64,000 bases of DNA from Streptomyces sp. NRRL B-1347. Lineage in GTDB: Bacteria; Actinomycetota; Actinomycetes; Streptomycetales; Streptomycetaceae. The DNA lies in the NCBI RefSeq assembly GCF_000720325.1, contig NZ_JOJM01000058.1:39845-103844 (forward strand). Reading direction: 5' to 3'. Both the position numbers and the translations under genes were made by a program. Positions within the stretch are counted from its first letter, which is position 1, and the number at the start of each line of letters is the position of its first letter. This document shows, piece after piece, positions 51,963-60,716 of the stretch. The notes under the pieces are model-generated. The model ran no database searches. It had not been told where the DNA came from and saw nothing but the letters and a program-made list of their open reading frames with translations.

Positions 51963-53416
51963 CCCGGTACATCCGCCACGCCGCGGCCTTCTGCCTGCTG
52001 CTGCTCGTGGCCCTGCTCGTGAACGCCACCCGCGTGCAGGTCTTCGACGCCCAGGACTACGACGACAACCCCGCCAACCGCCGCCGGGACATCGAGCGCT
52101 TCGCCGCGGCCCGCGGCGACATCCTGGTGGACGGCCGCCCGGTCACCGGCTCCAAGGACACCGGCGAGCAGCTGCGCCACGAGCGGACGTACACGAAGGG
52201 ACCGCTGTACGCGCCGGTGACGGGCTTCGCCTCGCAGGTGTACGGCACGACGTTCCTGGAGCACGCCGAGGACGCCGTGCTCTCCGGCACAGACCCGATG
52301 CTCGCGCCGCTGCCGCTGTGGCACGACCTCACCCGCTCGCGGAGCCCCGGCGGCGACGTCGTCACCACCGTGAAGGCCGCGGTGCAGCGGGCCGCGTACG
52401 CCGGGCTCGACGGCAAGAAGGGCGCCGTGGCCGCGCTCGAACCGGCCACCGGCAGGATCCTCGCGCTCGTCTCCACGCCGTCGTACGACCCCGAGCGGCT
52501 GTCCGGCACCGGCCGCTCGGTGGTGGACTCCTGGGCCCGGCTCAACGGCGACCCCGACAAGCCGATGCTGAACCGCGCGCTGCGCCAGACGTATCCGCCC
52601 GGTTCGACGTTCAAGGTGGTCACGGCGGCGGCCGCGCTCGACGCGGGCGAGATCACCGACGTGGACGCGCCGACGGACTCCCCCGATCCGTTCACGCTCC
52701 CCGGCACCTCGACGCGCCTTTCGAACGAGGTCACCGGCTGCGCCGACGCCAGTCTGCGGTACGCCTTCCGGTGGTCGTGCAACACCGTGTTCGCCAAGCT
52801 GGGCGCCGACACGGGGCTCGGCGCGATGGTGGAGACGGCCGGGAAGTTCGGCTTCAACGACCCCGGGGTCAAGGTGCCGTCGACGGTGGCCGCCAGCACC
52901 TTCGACACGTCGATGGACCGGGCACAGCTCGCGCTCTCGGCCATCGGCCAGTACGACACCCGGGCCACGCCGCTCCAGATGGCGATGGTGGCGGCGGCCG
53001 TCGCCAACGGCGGCTTCGTCAAGGCGCCGTACCTCGTGGAGCGGACGACGACCGGATCCGGGACGACCGTGGACTCGACGCCGACGCGCACGCTCCACCA
53101 GGCCATGGGGCCGGGCACGGCGCTGCGCCTGCGGGAGCTGATGACGGAGGTCGTCGAGCAGGGCACCGGCACGAACGCGGCGATCCCCGGGGTGACCGTG
53201 GGCGGCAAGACCGGCACCGCCCAGCACGGCCTCGGCAACTCCGGTACGCCGTACGCCTGGTTCATCTCGTGGGCGCAGAAGCCGGGGGACGGGGAGCCGT
53301 CGGTGGCCGTGGCGGTGGTCGTCGAGGACGCGGCCGCGTCCCGCGCGGACATCAGCGGCGGGGGCAGCGCCGCCCCTGTCGCCCGGGCCGTGATGGAGGC
53401 CGCGCTCTCCGGCTGA
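51959..53416 (+). CDS. Class B penicillin-binding protein (PbpA-like)
   Basis: 485 aa from a GTG overlapping the FtsW-like stop (GTGA). N-terminal membrane anchor AAFCLLLLVALLVNA, dimerisation region with ARGDILVDGRPV, and a transpeptidase domain: SxxK in YPPGSTFKVV (Ser 216), SxN in RWSCNTVFAKLGA, and KTG in VGGKTGTAQHG (Lys 417). Cross-links peptidoglycan and is the target of beta-lactams. It is the partner of the upstream SEDS protein. Confidence 0.96.
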   Translation: MTRYIRHAAAFCLLLLVALLVNATRVQVFDAQDYDDNPANRRRDIERFAAARGDILVDGRPVTGSKDTGEQLRHERTYTKGPLYAPVTGFASQVYGTTFLEHAEDAVLSGTDPMLAPLPLWHDLTRSRSPGGDVVTTVKAAVQRAAYAGLDGKKGAVAALEPATGRILALVSTPSYDPERLSGTGRSVVDSWARLNGDPDKPMLNRALRQTYPPGSTFKVVTAAAALDAGEITDVDAPTDSPDPFTLPGTSTRLSNEVTGCADASLRYAFRWSCNTVFAKLGADTGLGAMVETAGKFGFNDPGVKVPSTVAASTFDTSMDRAQLALSAIGQYDTRATPLQMAMVAAAVANGGFVKAPYLVERTTTGSGTTVDSTPTRTLHQAMGPGTALRLRELMTEVVEQGTGTNAAIPGVTVGGKTGTAQHGLGNSGTPYAWFISWAQKPGDGEPSVAVAVVVEDAAASRADISGGGSAAPVARAVMEAALSG

Positions 53417-53449
53417 GGGCTTTGCTGCCGTCTGTCCTCTGCGGGTGCA

Positions 53450-53514
53450 TCGTGGCTGGTCGCGCCCGCGCGGCGGAGCCGCAAATCGACAGAGCCCCGC
53501 GCCCCTACGGGGCA
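53450..53514. repeat. Interspersed repeat, copy 3, with terminator hairpin
   Basis: Full copy: GTGGCTGGTCGCGCCCGCGC, GGCGGAGCCGCA, ATCGACAGAGCC, then CGCGCCCCTACGGGGC hairpin. It lies between the convergent PBP and NlpC/P60 genes, and the NlpC/P60 stop codon falls inside the hairpin loop. Confidence 0.85.
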
Positions 53515-54653
53515 CTCACCCCAGTGTCCGCTCCCGCCCGGGCCCCCGCGGGCAGGCGCGGTGGACGGTAGCCGGGCACCGGTGCCGCGCCCCGGTCGGG
53601 GCGTACCGCGCCGAGGAGGGGGTTCGCCGCCAGCGGGGAGACCTTCACCTTCGCGCCGGGCCGGGGCGCGTGCACCACGAGCCCGTCCCCCAGGTACAGC
53701 GCGATGTGCGTGGCCTTCGGGAAGTACACCACCAGGTCCCCCGGCCGCAGCTGCCGCAGCGGCACCCGCGGCAGCCGCGCCCACTGCTCCTGGCTGGTCC
53801 GCGGGATCTCCCGGCCGCCCGCGCCCCAGGCCCGCTGGGTGAGCCCGGAGCAGTCGAACGCCGCGGGCCCCTCGGCGCCCCACTCGTACGGCTTCCCGAT
53901 CTGCGCGACGGCGTACCGCACGGCCCGCTCCCCCTTGGCCGAAGGGGCCCGCCGGGCGCCCGGCGCCCCGAGCGCCCCGGACCCGACGAGCTCGCGCTGG
54001 GCGGCGTCCGCGCCCGCCCGCTCGGCCCGGCCGACCGCGGCCAGCTCCTCGGCGCTGAGCGAGGCGAGCAGCTCCTCGACCTCGCGCAGCCGCTTCCGTA
54101 CGCCGTCGCGGGCCCGCTCCTGGCGCCGGGCGAGGGACTCCTGCGCGGCCAGGGCCCGCCGGGCGGCGCGGGCGAGGTCGTCGGCCCGCTTCTCGCCGTC
54201 GGCGAGGCGGGTGACGGCCGCGGCCCGGTCGGCCGCGGCGCGGCGCAGCACATGGCGCTGGTCGAGGGCGCCCCGCGGGCTGCGGGCGAGCAGCAGCCGG
54301 ACGTACGAGGAGATCTCCACGCTGTTGTTCTGGTACTGCTGGCGCGCCAGGCGGCCCGCGGCGCCGCGGCCGTCGCGCGCGGCGGTCCGGGCCGCGGCGA
54401 GGCGGCGGTCGAGGTCGGCGACCCGGCGGCGCTGGTCCGTCAGCTCCTCGCCGGTCGCGTTGTACGTCTCGGTGGACTCCTCGGCCCGGCGGTACAGGCG
54501 CTGAAGGTCCGTCAGGAGGGTGGCCACGGAGCGTTCGCCGGGGGCGGGCGCGGGGCTCGGGGCGGCGTGGGCCGGTGGCGGCGAGGGCAGGGGCGCCACC
54601 AGTGCGGAGAGCGCGGAGCCCGCGCAGGCCCAGCGCAGCAGCCTTCCTGACAC
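53505..54653 (-). CDS. Secreted NlpC/P60 peptidoglycan endopeptidase (RipA-like)
   Basis: 382 aa from GTG 54653 with GGAGGTGAT upstream. Signal peptide ending AHA-A, a long coiled coil (about residues 45-220: LTDLQRLYRRAEESTETYNA, LREVEELLASLSAEELAA), then the NlpC/P60 domain with Cys in AAFDCSGLTQRAWGAGG, His in KATHIALYLGDG and a third polar residue in VVHAPRPG. Cleaves D-Glu/mDAP-type stem peptides; the coiled coil is typically autoinhibitory or FtsX-like-partner binding. Confidence 0.93.
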   Translation of the reverse strand: MSGRLLRWACAGSALSALVAPLPSPPPAHAAPSPAPAPGERSVATLLTDLQRLYRRAEESTETYNATGEELTDQRRRVADLDRRLAAARTAARDGRGAAGRLARQQYQNNSVEISSYVRLLLARSPRGALDQRHVLRRAAADRAAAVTRLADGEKRADDLARAARRALAAQESLARRQERARDGVRKRLREVEELLASLSAEELAAVGRAERAGADAAQRELVGSGALGAPGARRAPSAKGERAVRYAVAQIGKPYEWGAEGPAAFDCSGLTQRAWGAGGREIPRTSQEQWARLPRVPLRQLRPGDLVVYFPKATHIALYLGDGLVVHAPRPGAKVKVSPLAANPLLGAVRPDRGAAPVPGYRPPRLPAGARAGADTGVSAP

Positions 54654-54874
54654 GTCATCACCTCCGGTGCGCGACGGGCCTTCCACCGCGCACCGCGAGC
54701 ATCCGGCCGCCGCCCGGGCCCCGCCTCCCGGCGGTGGGCGGTTGGCGCAACGAGGTCACTCGTACCAGGGGCGCACGGCGCGTCCAGTTGCACACGGCCG
54801 ACGGCGGCGCAGCAAGATCGAGCCCGTCCGGCGATTGAGGACGAGCGCGCAGCGCGATGGGGGGTCGCCGGGGC

Positions 54875-55195
54875 TCAGTCGCTCCCCCGCCCGGCCGGAG
54901 GGCCCGGCTTGGACCAGGGCCACTTCAGGTCGCGCAGGCCGCCGCCGCGGGGGTCCGCGTCGGGGTCGTACTCGTACCGCCAGCCCGGGTGCAGCCCGAA
55001 CCGCTTCGCGGTCTCGGCGGCCACCCGCCGGTAGACGAGCACCGTGGGCTCGCCCCCCGCGTCGTCCGGCACCGGGACCCGGTACACCTTCGGCGGATGA
55101 CCGGTCGGCCCGAGCAGGACCGGGAGCACGCGGCCGTCCAGGGGGCCGCCCACGAAGGGGGTGTCTTCACTCTTCACGGCCCCAGTGTCCGTCAC
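54875..55195 (-). CDS. Conserved hypothetical protein
   Basis: 106 aa or 100 aa if translation starts at GTG 55177 (VKSEDTPFVGGPLDGRVLPV). The GGPLDGRVLPV opening followed by VYRVPVPDD and HPGWRYEYDPD is a pattern I have seen in small actinobacterial proteins of unknown function. No signal peptide or membrane segment. About 28 nt downstream of the TetR regulator in the same orientation, so it may be co-transcribed with it. Confidence 0.6.
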   Translation of the reverse strand: MTDTGAVKSEDTPFVGGPLDGRVLPVLLGPTGHPPKVYRVPVPDDAGGEPTVLVYRRVAAETAKRFGLHPGWRYEYDPDADPRGGGLRDLKWPWSKPGPPAGRGSD

Positions 55196-55223
55196 CCCGC
55201 CGCCCCGGCGCCCGTCACGCCCG

Positions 55224-55943
55224 TCACAGCAGGTGCGCGGCCTCCGCCACCACCGGAAGGACCCGGCGGACCAGCTCGCCCACCGGCCCCTCGGGGCTCT
55301 CCAGGGCGAGGGCGCGGCGCACCACGTCCGCGGTCTGCGGGTCGCGCCCCGCGGTGGCCGCGACCTGGGCCACGAACTGCTCGACGAGGAGCTCCCGCAG
55401 CTCGTCGAGCGGCGGCCGCTTGTCCTCGTCGAGCCAGATCAGCGAGGCCGCCTCCACCGCGGTGACCCACATCCGCACGGTGGTGCGCAGCCGCGGCCCG
55501 GCCGGCTCGGCGAGGTCCATGTGGGCGAGGATGTGCGTGACGGCGGAGCGCCGCACCTCGTCCACGATGGCGGTCGTGCGGGAGGTCTCCACCACGCTGC
55601 CGCCCTGGAGCAGTGCGCTGAACCCGGCGTCGTGCTCGTCGACGAACGCCAGGTACCGGTCGACGGCCCGGGCCAGGCGCTGGGTGAGCGGCCCGTCCTG
55701 GGGCTCGGCGAAGCACTGCTCCAGGTCGTCGGCGGCCGACCGCAGCGCGGCCTCGTACAACTGCTGTTTGCCGCCGGGGAAGTAGCGGTAGACCAGGGGG
55801 CGCGAGACCCCGGCCGCCTCCGCCACGTCGTCGAGCGAGACCTCTTCGGGCGCACGGTGCGCGAACAGCGAGAGGGCGGCGTCGAGGAGCTGGCTGCGCC
55901 GCGCCTCGACGCTGAGGCGCCGGTACGCACGGGTAGTGGTCAT
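55224..55943 (-). CDS. TetR/AcrR family regulator
   Basis: 239 aa. HTH at residues about 12-60 (RRSQLLDAALSLFAHRAPEE, LDDVAEAAGVSRPLVYRYFP), then an all-helical ligand domain (AVDRYLAFVDEHDAGFSALL). Close to the AurF-like gene but in the same orientation and separated by an interspersed repeat. It could regulate itself or the divergent diiron promoter at 57.1 kb, where a TetR-sized palindrome is present (inference). Confidence 0.93.
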   Translation of the reverse strand: MTTTRAYRRLSVEARRSQLLDAALSLFAHRAPEEVSLDDVAEAAGVSRPLVYRYFPGGKQQLYEAALRSAADDLEQCFAEPQDGPLTQRLARAVDRYLAFVDEHDAGFSALLQGGSVVETSRTTAIVDEVRRSAVTHILAHMDLAEPAGPRLRTTVRMWVTAVEAASLIWLDEDKRPPLDELRELLVEQFVAQVAATAGRDPQTADVVRRALALESPEGPVGELVRRVLPVVAEAAHLL

Positions 55944-56002
55944 GCCCCGCAGGGTAACCGGGTTGTCGTACCAATGGGCCTTCCGTCACCTGCGGATTCG
56001 CC

Positions 56003-56067
56003 GTGGCTGGTCGCGCCCGCGCGGCGGAGCCGCACATCGACACAGCCCCGCGCCCCTTCGGGGCGCT
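56003..56067. repeat. Interspersed repeat, copy 4, with terminator hairpin
   Basis: The most complete copy: GTGGCTGGTCGCGCCCGCGC, GGCGGAGCCGCACATCGACA, then CGCGCCCCTTCGGGGCGC, a perfect hairpin. It sits just downstream of the AurF-like gene and upstream of tetR. Confidence 0.88.
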
Positions 56068-56081
56068 GTCCCACAGCACCA

Positions 56082-57020
56082 TCAGGCGAGCAGCCCCGAT
56101 GACTTCCACAGCCTGCGGCCCGGGCCCCGCAACACCCCGATGTCGTCCAGGAAGTCGGTGAGGCGCTTCGCCCCGCTCTGCATGACCTCGCGGCGGTGGC
56201 CGCTCGCCTTGACCTGGGCGACGGCCTCGCGGCGGTCGAGGCCCACGTCCGTGTAGACCTGCGGGTTGACGAAGGCGATGGAGAAGACGCGGGCGGCCTC
56301 GCCGCAGCTGAGCCGGGTGAGCTCGCGCTCCCAGCGCGGGGCGGTCACCATCTGGCGGCGCAGCTCCTCGCGCGCGTAGCGGACGTGCCGGGCCTCCTCC
56401 ACGACGTGGATGCGGGTCACGCCGCGCACGATGGTCTGCACGCGCTCGTCCGGGAACGTCAGGCGCTGCATCCAGTCGAGGATCTCCTCGCCGAGCAGCG
56501 TGCAGGCGAACGAACCGGGCGTGGTCGAGACGGTCTTCAGGACGCGGGCGAGGTTGTGGTTGAGCCGCGTCACGGGGTACGTGGGCGCGCCGCCCTTCTG
56601 GATCATGCGGGCGAACATCATCGAGTGGCGGCACTCGTCGGCTATCTCGGTGAGCGCGTACCGTACGTGCGCGCTGGTCACGGACTTGTCGTAGATGTGC
56701 CGCACGAGCAGCTGCATCAGGATGATCTCGAACCAGATGCCGAGGGACGCGAGCGAGGCCGCCTCGTGCCGGGCGAGGTCGAAGCGCTGCTCCTCGGACA
56801 TCCGCCGCCACATCGGGGTGTCGTAGAGCGAGACGAGCTCCGGCGGCCAGAACCACTTGCCGTCCTCGACGGGGGCGTCCCAGTCGAGCTCCCTGTCCGG
56901 GTCGAAGGAGTGCTTGGCGGAGGACTCAAGGAGCCGTACGGCCACTTGTTCGCGGTCCTTGAGCAGGCCGAGCGCGTCCCGCAGACCGGTGAGCTCGCCG
57001 TCTTCGGTCACGGTCGTCAT
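56082..57020 (-). CDS. AurF-like diiron oxygenase
   Basis: 312 aa from ATG 57020 behind CAGGAG. Diiron ligand motifs as in p-aminobenzoate N-oxygenase AurF: LTEIADECRHSMMFARMIQ (ExxxH-type, about 140), LLGEEILDWMQ (about 190) and HVVEEARHVRYAREEL (about 215). The family oxidises arylamines to nitro compounds or hydroxylates lipids and amino acids with oxygen. It is divergent from a second ferritin-like protein, and a styrene-monooxygenase-like flavoprotein follows that one. Native substrate unknown; this is not part of the island, being about 15 kb beyond its tRNA boundary. Confidence 0.9.
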   Translation of the reverse strand: MTTVTEDGELTGLRDALGLLKDREQVAVRLLESSAKHSFDPDRELDWDAPVEDGKWFWPPELVSLYDTPMWRRMSEEQRFDLARHEAASLASLGIWFEIILMQLLVRHIYDKSVTSAHVRYALTEIADECRHSMMFARMIQKGGAPTYPVTRLNHNLARVLKTVSTTPGSFACTLLGEEILDWMQRLTFPDERVQTIVRGVTRIHVVEEARHVRYAREELRRQMVTAPRWERELTRLSCGEAARVFSIAFVNPQVYTDVGLDRREAVAQVKASGHRREVMQSGAKRLTDFLDDIGVLRGPGRRLWKSSGLLA

Positions 57021-57249
57021 GAGGTCTCCTGCGCTTCGGGGGGCTGTTGCTGTCCGGGGGCTTTCCGGTGCCGTCCGGGACGGGTTACCGGCGGTCACCT
57101 CTTATAAGACTGCTTGTCAGCAAGACCGTCAATCCCTTGCGCGCAACTTGTTGACCGCTCGTCTACCACCGTGTGAGCCTGCCAACCAGCCACCATTTCG
57201 CGGCGGTTGCGGAGACCAAGGGGCCGCCGAGACCCGTGAGGAGCCGTCC
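57021..57249. promoter_or_regulatory. Divergent promoter between the two diiron/ferritin-like genes
   Basis: Contains the AT-rich TTATAAGACTG and the interrupted palindrome TGCTTGTCAGCAAG (57111-57124), a plausible operator for the neighbouring TetR regulator. Confidence 0.45.
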
Positions 57250-58386
57250 GTGTCCACTCGCGATCTGTACGTCAAGGGTCAGCAGGACCTCACCTGGCAG
57301 GTCCCCGCCACTGGGGCCGCCCGCTTCAGCTGGGAGTACGGCGAAGGCCGCGAGCGCCTCCTGAACCTGTACCAGAAGGGCAAGGACAAGCAGTGGGACG
57401 GCGCCAAGCGCATCGACTGGGACCTGGAGGTGGACCCCCTCGACCCGCTCGGCACCCCCGACGAGGCCATGACCCTGTACGGCACCCGGCACTGGGACCT
57501 GATGAACGAGCGCGAGCGCGGTGAGCTGCGCAAGCACTACGCCTCCTGGCAGTTCAGCCAGTTCCTGCACGGCGAGCAGGGGGCCATGGTGTGCGCGGCC
57601 CGCATCGTGGAGTCCGTCCCCGACCTGGACGCCAAGTTCTACTCCGCCACCCAGACCATGGACGAGGCCCGGCACGCCGAGGTTTACGGCCGCTTCCTGC
57701 ACGAGAAGATCGGCATGCTCTACCCGGTCAACGACAACCTCCAGGGGCTGCTCGGCGACACCCTGCGCGACTCCCGCTGGGACATGCCGTACCTGGGCAT
57801 GCAGGTCCTCATCGAGGGCCTCGCCCTCGCCGCGTTCGGCATGATCCGCGACACCACGGACAAGCCGCTGCCGAAGCAGATCCTCGCCTACGTCATGCAG
57901 GACGAGGCCCGGCACGTGGCCTTCGGCCGCATGGCCCTGCGCGACTACTACCGGCAGCTCGGCGACGCGGAGCTGCGCGAGCGCGAGGAGTTCGTCATCG
58001 AGGGCTGCTACCTGATGCGGGACCGGCTGCGGGGCGTGGAGGTCCTGGAGAACTTCGGCATCCCCAAGCGGGAGGCCGAGGAGCTCAGCGAGCGCTCCGA
58101 GTACCTCCAGCTCTTCCGCCAGCTGCTGTTCAGCCGGATCGTCCCCTGCGTCAAGGACATCGGCCTGTGGGGCGAACGCCTCCAGCGGGCGTACGTCGAC
58201 ATGGGCGTCTTCGAGATGGGCGACTCGAACCTGGACCTTCTGATGGCCCAGGACGAGGAGATCGCGGAGAAACTGGACGCGGAGCGCTTCGCCGCGGAGG
58301 AGCAGCAAAGGGTGGCCGAGGTGGAGGCCGCGATCGCCGAAGGGGCCACGACCAGCCCCTCCGGCGTTCGAGGAGCGGGGGCCTAG
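57250..58386 (+). CDS. Ferritin-like diiron-type protein (unknown substrate)
   Basis: 378 aa from GTG 57250 (VSTRDLYVKGQQDLTWQ). Four-helix metal-site motifs: FLHGEQGAMVCAARIVE (about 105), QTMDEARHAEVYGRFLHEK (about 138), VLIEGLALAAFG (about 195) and YVMQDEARHVAFGRMALRDY (about 220), i.e. two ExxH pairs and two single Glu, the standard diiron set. The family is annotated only as ferritin-like in Streptomyces. Its stop overlaps that of the convergent flavoprotein. A monooxygenase or oxidase role is inferred. Confidence 0.85.
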   Translation: MSTRDLYVKGQQDLTWQVPATGAARFSWEYGEGRERLLNLYQKGKDKQWDGAKRIDWDLEVDPLDPLGTPDEAMTLYGTRHWDLMNERERGELRKHYASWQFSQFLHGEQGAMVCAARIVESVPDLDAKFYSATQTMDEARHAEVYGRFLHEKIGMLYPVNDNLQGLLGDTLRDSRWDMPYLGMQVLIEGLALAAFGMIRDTTDKPLPKQILAYVMQDEARHVAFGRMALRDYYRQLGDAELREREEFVIEGCYLMRDRLRGVEVLENFGIPKREAEELSERSEYLQLFRQLLFSRIVPCVKDIGLWGERLQRAYVDMGVFEMGDSNLDLLMAQDEEIAEKLDAERFAAEEQQRVAEVEAAIAEGATTSPSGVRGAGA

Positions 58387-59618
58387 GCGGAAGCCACCTC
58401 CGCCAGGTACGCCTCCGCGCGCGCGGCCTCGTAGAAGTAGTCCTCGAAGTCCGCAGGATCGTTGAAGCCGTTGGCGAAGCGGTCGGCCACCGGCTTGAGG
58501 TCGCCCGCCGCCCCGAGGAGGGTGAGCACGTGCTCCGGTGGGGGCGCGAGCATCGCGTTGGTCCACTTCGTGGCGTGCCGCGCGGTCGCCCAGTACCGCT
58601 CGAACGTCGCCCGCATCCAGGCCTCGTCGAAGGGCCGGTCCCCGTGCTCCACGATGGCGGACAGATACGACGCCGCGCACTTGGACGCGGAGTTGGAGCC
58701 CTGCCCGGTGATCGGGTCGTTCGCGACGACCACGTCGGCGACGCCGAGGACGAGGCCCCCGCCGGGCAGCCGCCCGACGGGCTTGCGGACGGTGGGGGCG
58801 TACCGCCCGGCGAGCGTGCCGCCCGCGTCGGTCAGCTCGGCCTTCGTGGCGCGCGCGTACTCCCAGGGCAGGAACTCCTCCAGGAGTCCGAGCGTGAGCG
58901 AGAGGTGCTCGTCGGGGTCCTTCACGCCCTGGAAGACGTCGAGGGGACCGCCCGGCACGCCCTCCCAGAAGAGGATGTCCGCCCGCCCGGACGTGGTGAG
59001 CGTCGGCATCACGAACAGCTCGCCGACGCCCGGCACCAGATTGCAGCGGACCGCGTCGAACTCGGGGTGCTCGGGGCGCGGCCCGAGCCCGTGGACGTAG
59101 GCGACGGCGAGCGCCCGCTGCGGCGCGGCGTACGGCGACCGCTCCGGGTCCCGCTCGAACATCGACACCAGCTCGCCCTTGCCCGCCGACACCAAGACCA
59201 GGTCGTAGGCGCGCGAGAAGTAGTCGAGGTCGCCGACGGCCGCGCCGTGGATGACGAGCTGGCCGCCGCGCTGGGCGAACGTCTCCATCCACCCGGCCAT
59301 CTTCACGCGCTGGTCGACGGACTGCGCATGGCCGTCGAGCCGGCCGACCCAGTCGATGACGCGGGCGGAGCCGGGCCCGGCGACGGAGACGCCGACGCCC
59401 TCGATGTCCGGGGCCTGGGACTCCCAGAAGTTGAGCCCCAGGTCGCGCTCGTGCTGGAGGGCGGTGTGGAACATGCACTGTGTCGACATGACCCGGCCGG
59501 ACCGGATCTCGTCCGCCGTGCGGTTGGACATCAGCGTGACCTCGTACCCCCGCGACTGGAGTCCGAGCGCGAGCTGGAGACCGGACTGACCGGCTCCGAC
59601 GATGAGTATCTTCCGCAT
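58383..59618 (-). CDS. Styrene monooxygenase-like FAD protein (StyA family)
   Basis: 411 aa from ATG 59618 (MRKILIVGAGQSGLQLALGL). FAD loop at the very N-terminus, then SNRTADEIRSGRVMSTQCMF, typical of StyA/IndA-type two-component monooxygenases, and GQGSNSASKCAASYLSAIVE late in the protein. These take reduced FAD from a separate reductase and epoxidise styrene or indole; no reductase gene is next to it. Lies 69 nt upstream of the cvnD end on the same strand, with the conservon genes before it, so it may be read through from the conservon. Confidence 0.88.
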   Translation of the reverse strand: MRKILIVGAGQSGLQLALGLQSRGYEVTLMSNRTADEIRSGRVMSTQCMFHTALQHERDLGLNFWESQAPDIEGVGVSVAGPGSARVIDWVGRLDGHAQSVDQRVKMAGWMETFAQRGGQLVIHGAAVGDLDYFSRAYDLVLVSAGKGELVSMFERDPERSPYAAPQRALAVAYVHGLGPRPEHPEFDAVRCNLVPGVGELFVMPTLTTSGRADILFWEGVPGGPLDVFQGVKDPDEHLSLTLGLLEEFLPWEYARATKAELTDAGGTLAGRYAPTVRKPVGRLPGGGLVLGVADVVVANDPITGQGSNSASKCAASYLSAIVEHGDRPFDEAWMRATFERYWATARHATKWTNAMLAPPPEHVLTLLGAAGDLKPVADRFANGFNDPADFEDYFYEAARAEAYLAEVASA

Positions 59619-59680
59619 ACGGGTCCTTCCACCACTTCCGGGAACTCGGCGGGCGCTCGGGCGCGGGCACGCCCGAGCCG

Positions 59681-60313
59681 TCACTCGGGCGTTTCGTCCA
59701 GCGCGTGGCCCACCAGGGCGAGCAGCGATTCGATCACGGAAGGCCGCTGCCGCGCGTCCATGATCAGAACGGGTATCCGGTCGGCCACGGTGAGCGCCTC
59801 GCGGACGTCCTCCGCCTCGTACCGCTCGGTGCCCTCGAAGTGGTTGACCGCCACGACGTACGGAAGGCCGCAGCTCTCGAAGTAGTCGAGCGCGGGGAAG
59901 CAGTCGGTGAGCCGCCGGGTGTCGGCCAGGACGACCGCGCCGATCGCGCCGCGCACCAGGTCGTCCCACATGAACCAGAAGCGCTGCTGGCCCGGCGTGC
60001 CGAACAGGTACAGGACGAGGTCGTCGGCCAGCGTGATGCGGCCGAAGTCCATGGCGACCGTGGTCGTGGTCTTGCCCGGGGTCGCGCTCAGATCGTCGGT
60101 GTCGGCGCTGGCCTGCGTCATCAGCGCCTCCGTCTTCAGGGGCGTGATCTCGGAGACGGCCGAGACGAGCGTCGTCTTGCCGACGCCGAAACCGCCCGCG
60201 ACCACGATCTTCGTGGCGATCGGCGCGCGCGTGCGGTCCAGTTGCCAGGCCTGTACGCCCTCTTCGCCGTCGAGCAGCTCCTGGACGCGGGTGTCAGATG
60301 CCGCGGAGCCCAT
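59681..60313 (-). CDS. cvnD: Conservon small GTPase (CvnD)
   Basis: 210 aa Ras/MglA-like GTPase: P-loop KIVVAGGFGVGKTTLVSAVS (about 37), switch/DxxG-like LFGTPGQQRFWFMWDDLV and base-recognition VVAVNHFEG. Membrane-associated partner of CvnA-C in signalling modules compared with eukaryotic GPCR systems. Overlaps cvnC by 20 nt. Last gene of the cvnABCD operon here. Confidence 0.95.
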   Translation of the reverse strand: MGSAASDTRVQELLDGEEGVQAWQLDRTRAPIATKIVVAGGFGVGKTTLVSAVSEITPLKTEALMTQASADTDDLSATPGKTTTTVAMDFGRITLADDLVLYLFGTPGQQRFWFMWDDLVRGAIGAVVLADTRRLTDCFPALDYFESCGLPYVVAVNHFEGTERYEAEDVREALTVADRIPVLIMDARQRPSVIESLLALVGHALDETPE

Positions 60314-60716
60314 GCAGCACCCTTTCCAGCAGTGCGCGGTCCGGCCGCCCCGGGCCGTGGCCCGTCCCGTACACGCGGATCCTTCCCTGGTCGGCGAGGT
60401 CGCTGAGCAGTACGCGGACCACGCCGAGCGGTATCTTCAGCAGCGCCGAGATCTCCGCGACCGTACGCATCCTGCGGCAGAGCTCCACGATGGCCCGCAG
60501 CTCCGGCATCACCCGGGCGCTCAGCGGATCGCCCTGCCCCAGCTCGCGCCGCTCCTCGGCCGCTTCGAGCGCGGGCTGGGCGGCCACGAACGTCTCCACG
60601 AGCAGGACGTGTCCGAAGCGGGTGCGGCCGCCGGTGAGCGAGTACGGGCGCACCCGCGCGGGCTTCCGGTCGGCGCCGCGCACCGGCAGGCGGGGCGCCG
60701 CCGCGCCCGCGCTCAT
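60294..60716 (-). CDS. cvnC: Conservon DUF742 protein (CvnC)
   Basis: 140 aa from ATG 60716. DUF742 signatures: RVRPYSLTGGRTRFGH near residue 21 and a winged-helix-like IVELCRRMRTVAEISALLKI, LGVVRVLLSDLADQG, ending in LERVLHGL. Overlaps cvnB (TGATG) and cvnD. Usually found only in conservons; mediates interaction among the Cvn proteins. Confidence 0.95.
   Translation of the reverse strand: MSAGAAAPRLPVRGADRKPARVRPYSLTGGRTRFGHVLLVETFVAAQPALEAAEERRELGQGDPLSARVMPELRAIVELCRRMRTVAEISALLKIPLGVVRVLLSDLADQGRIRVYGTGHGPGRPDRALLERVLHGLRGI

Noticed and set aside
56082..57020. AurF-like enzyme as part of the nitrous-acid/3-hydroxyanthranilate cluster
   Set aside because: Chemically attractive (arylamine N-oxidation) but it lies about 15 kb beyond the tRNA boundary among core-type genes, without the shared motif.
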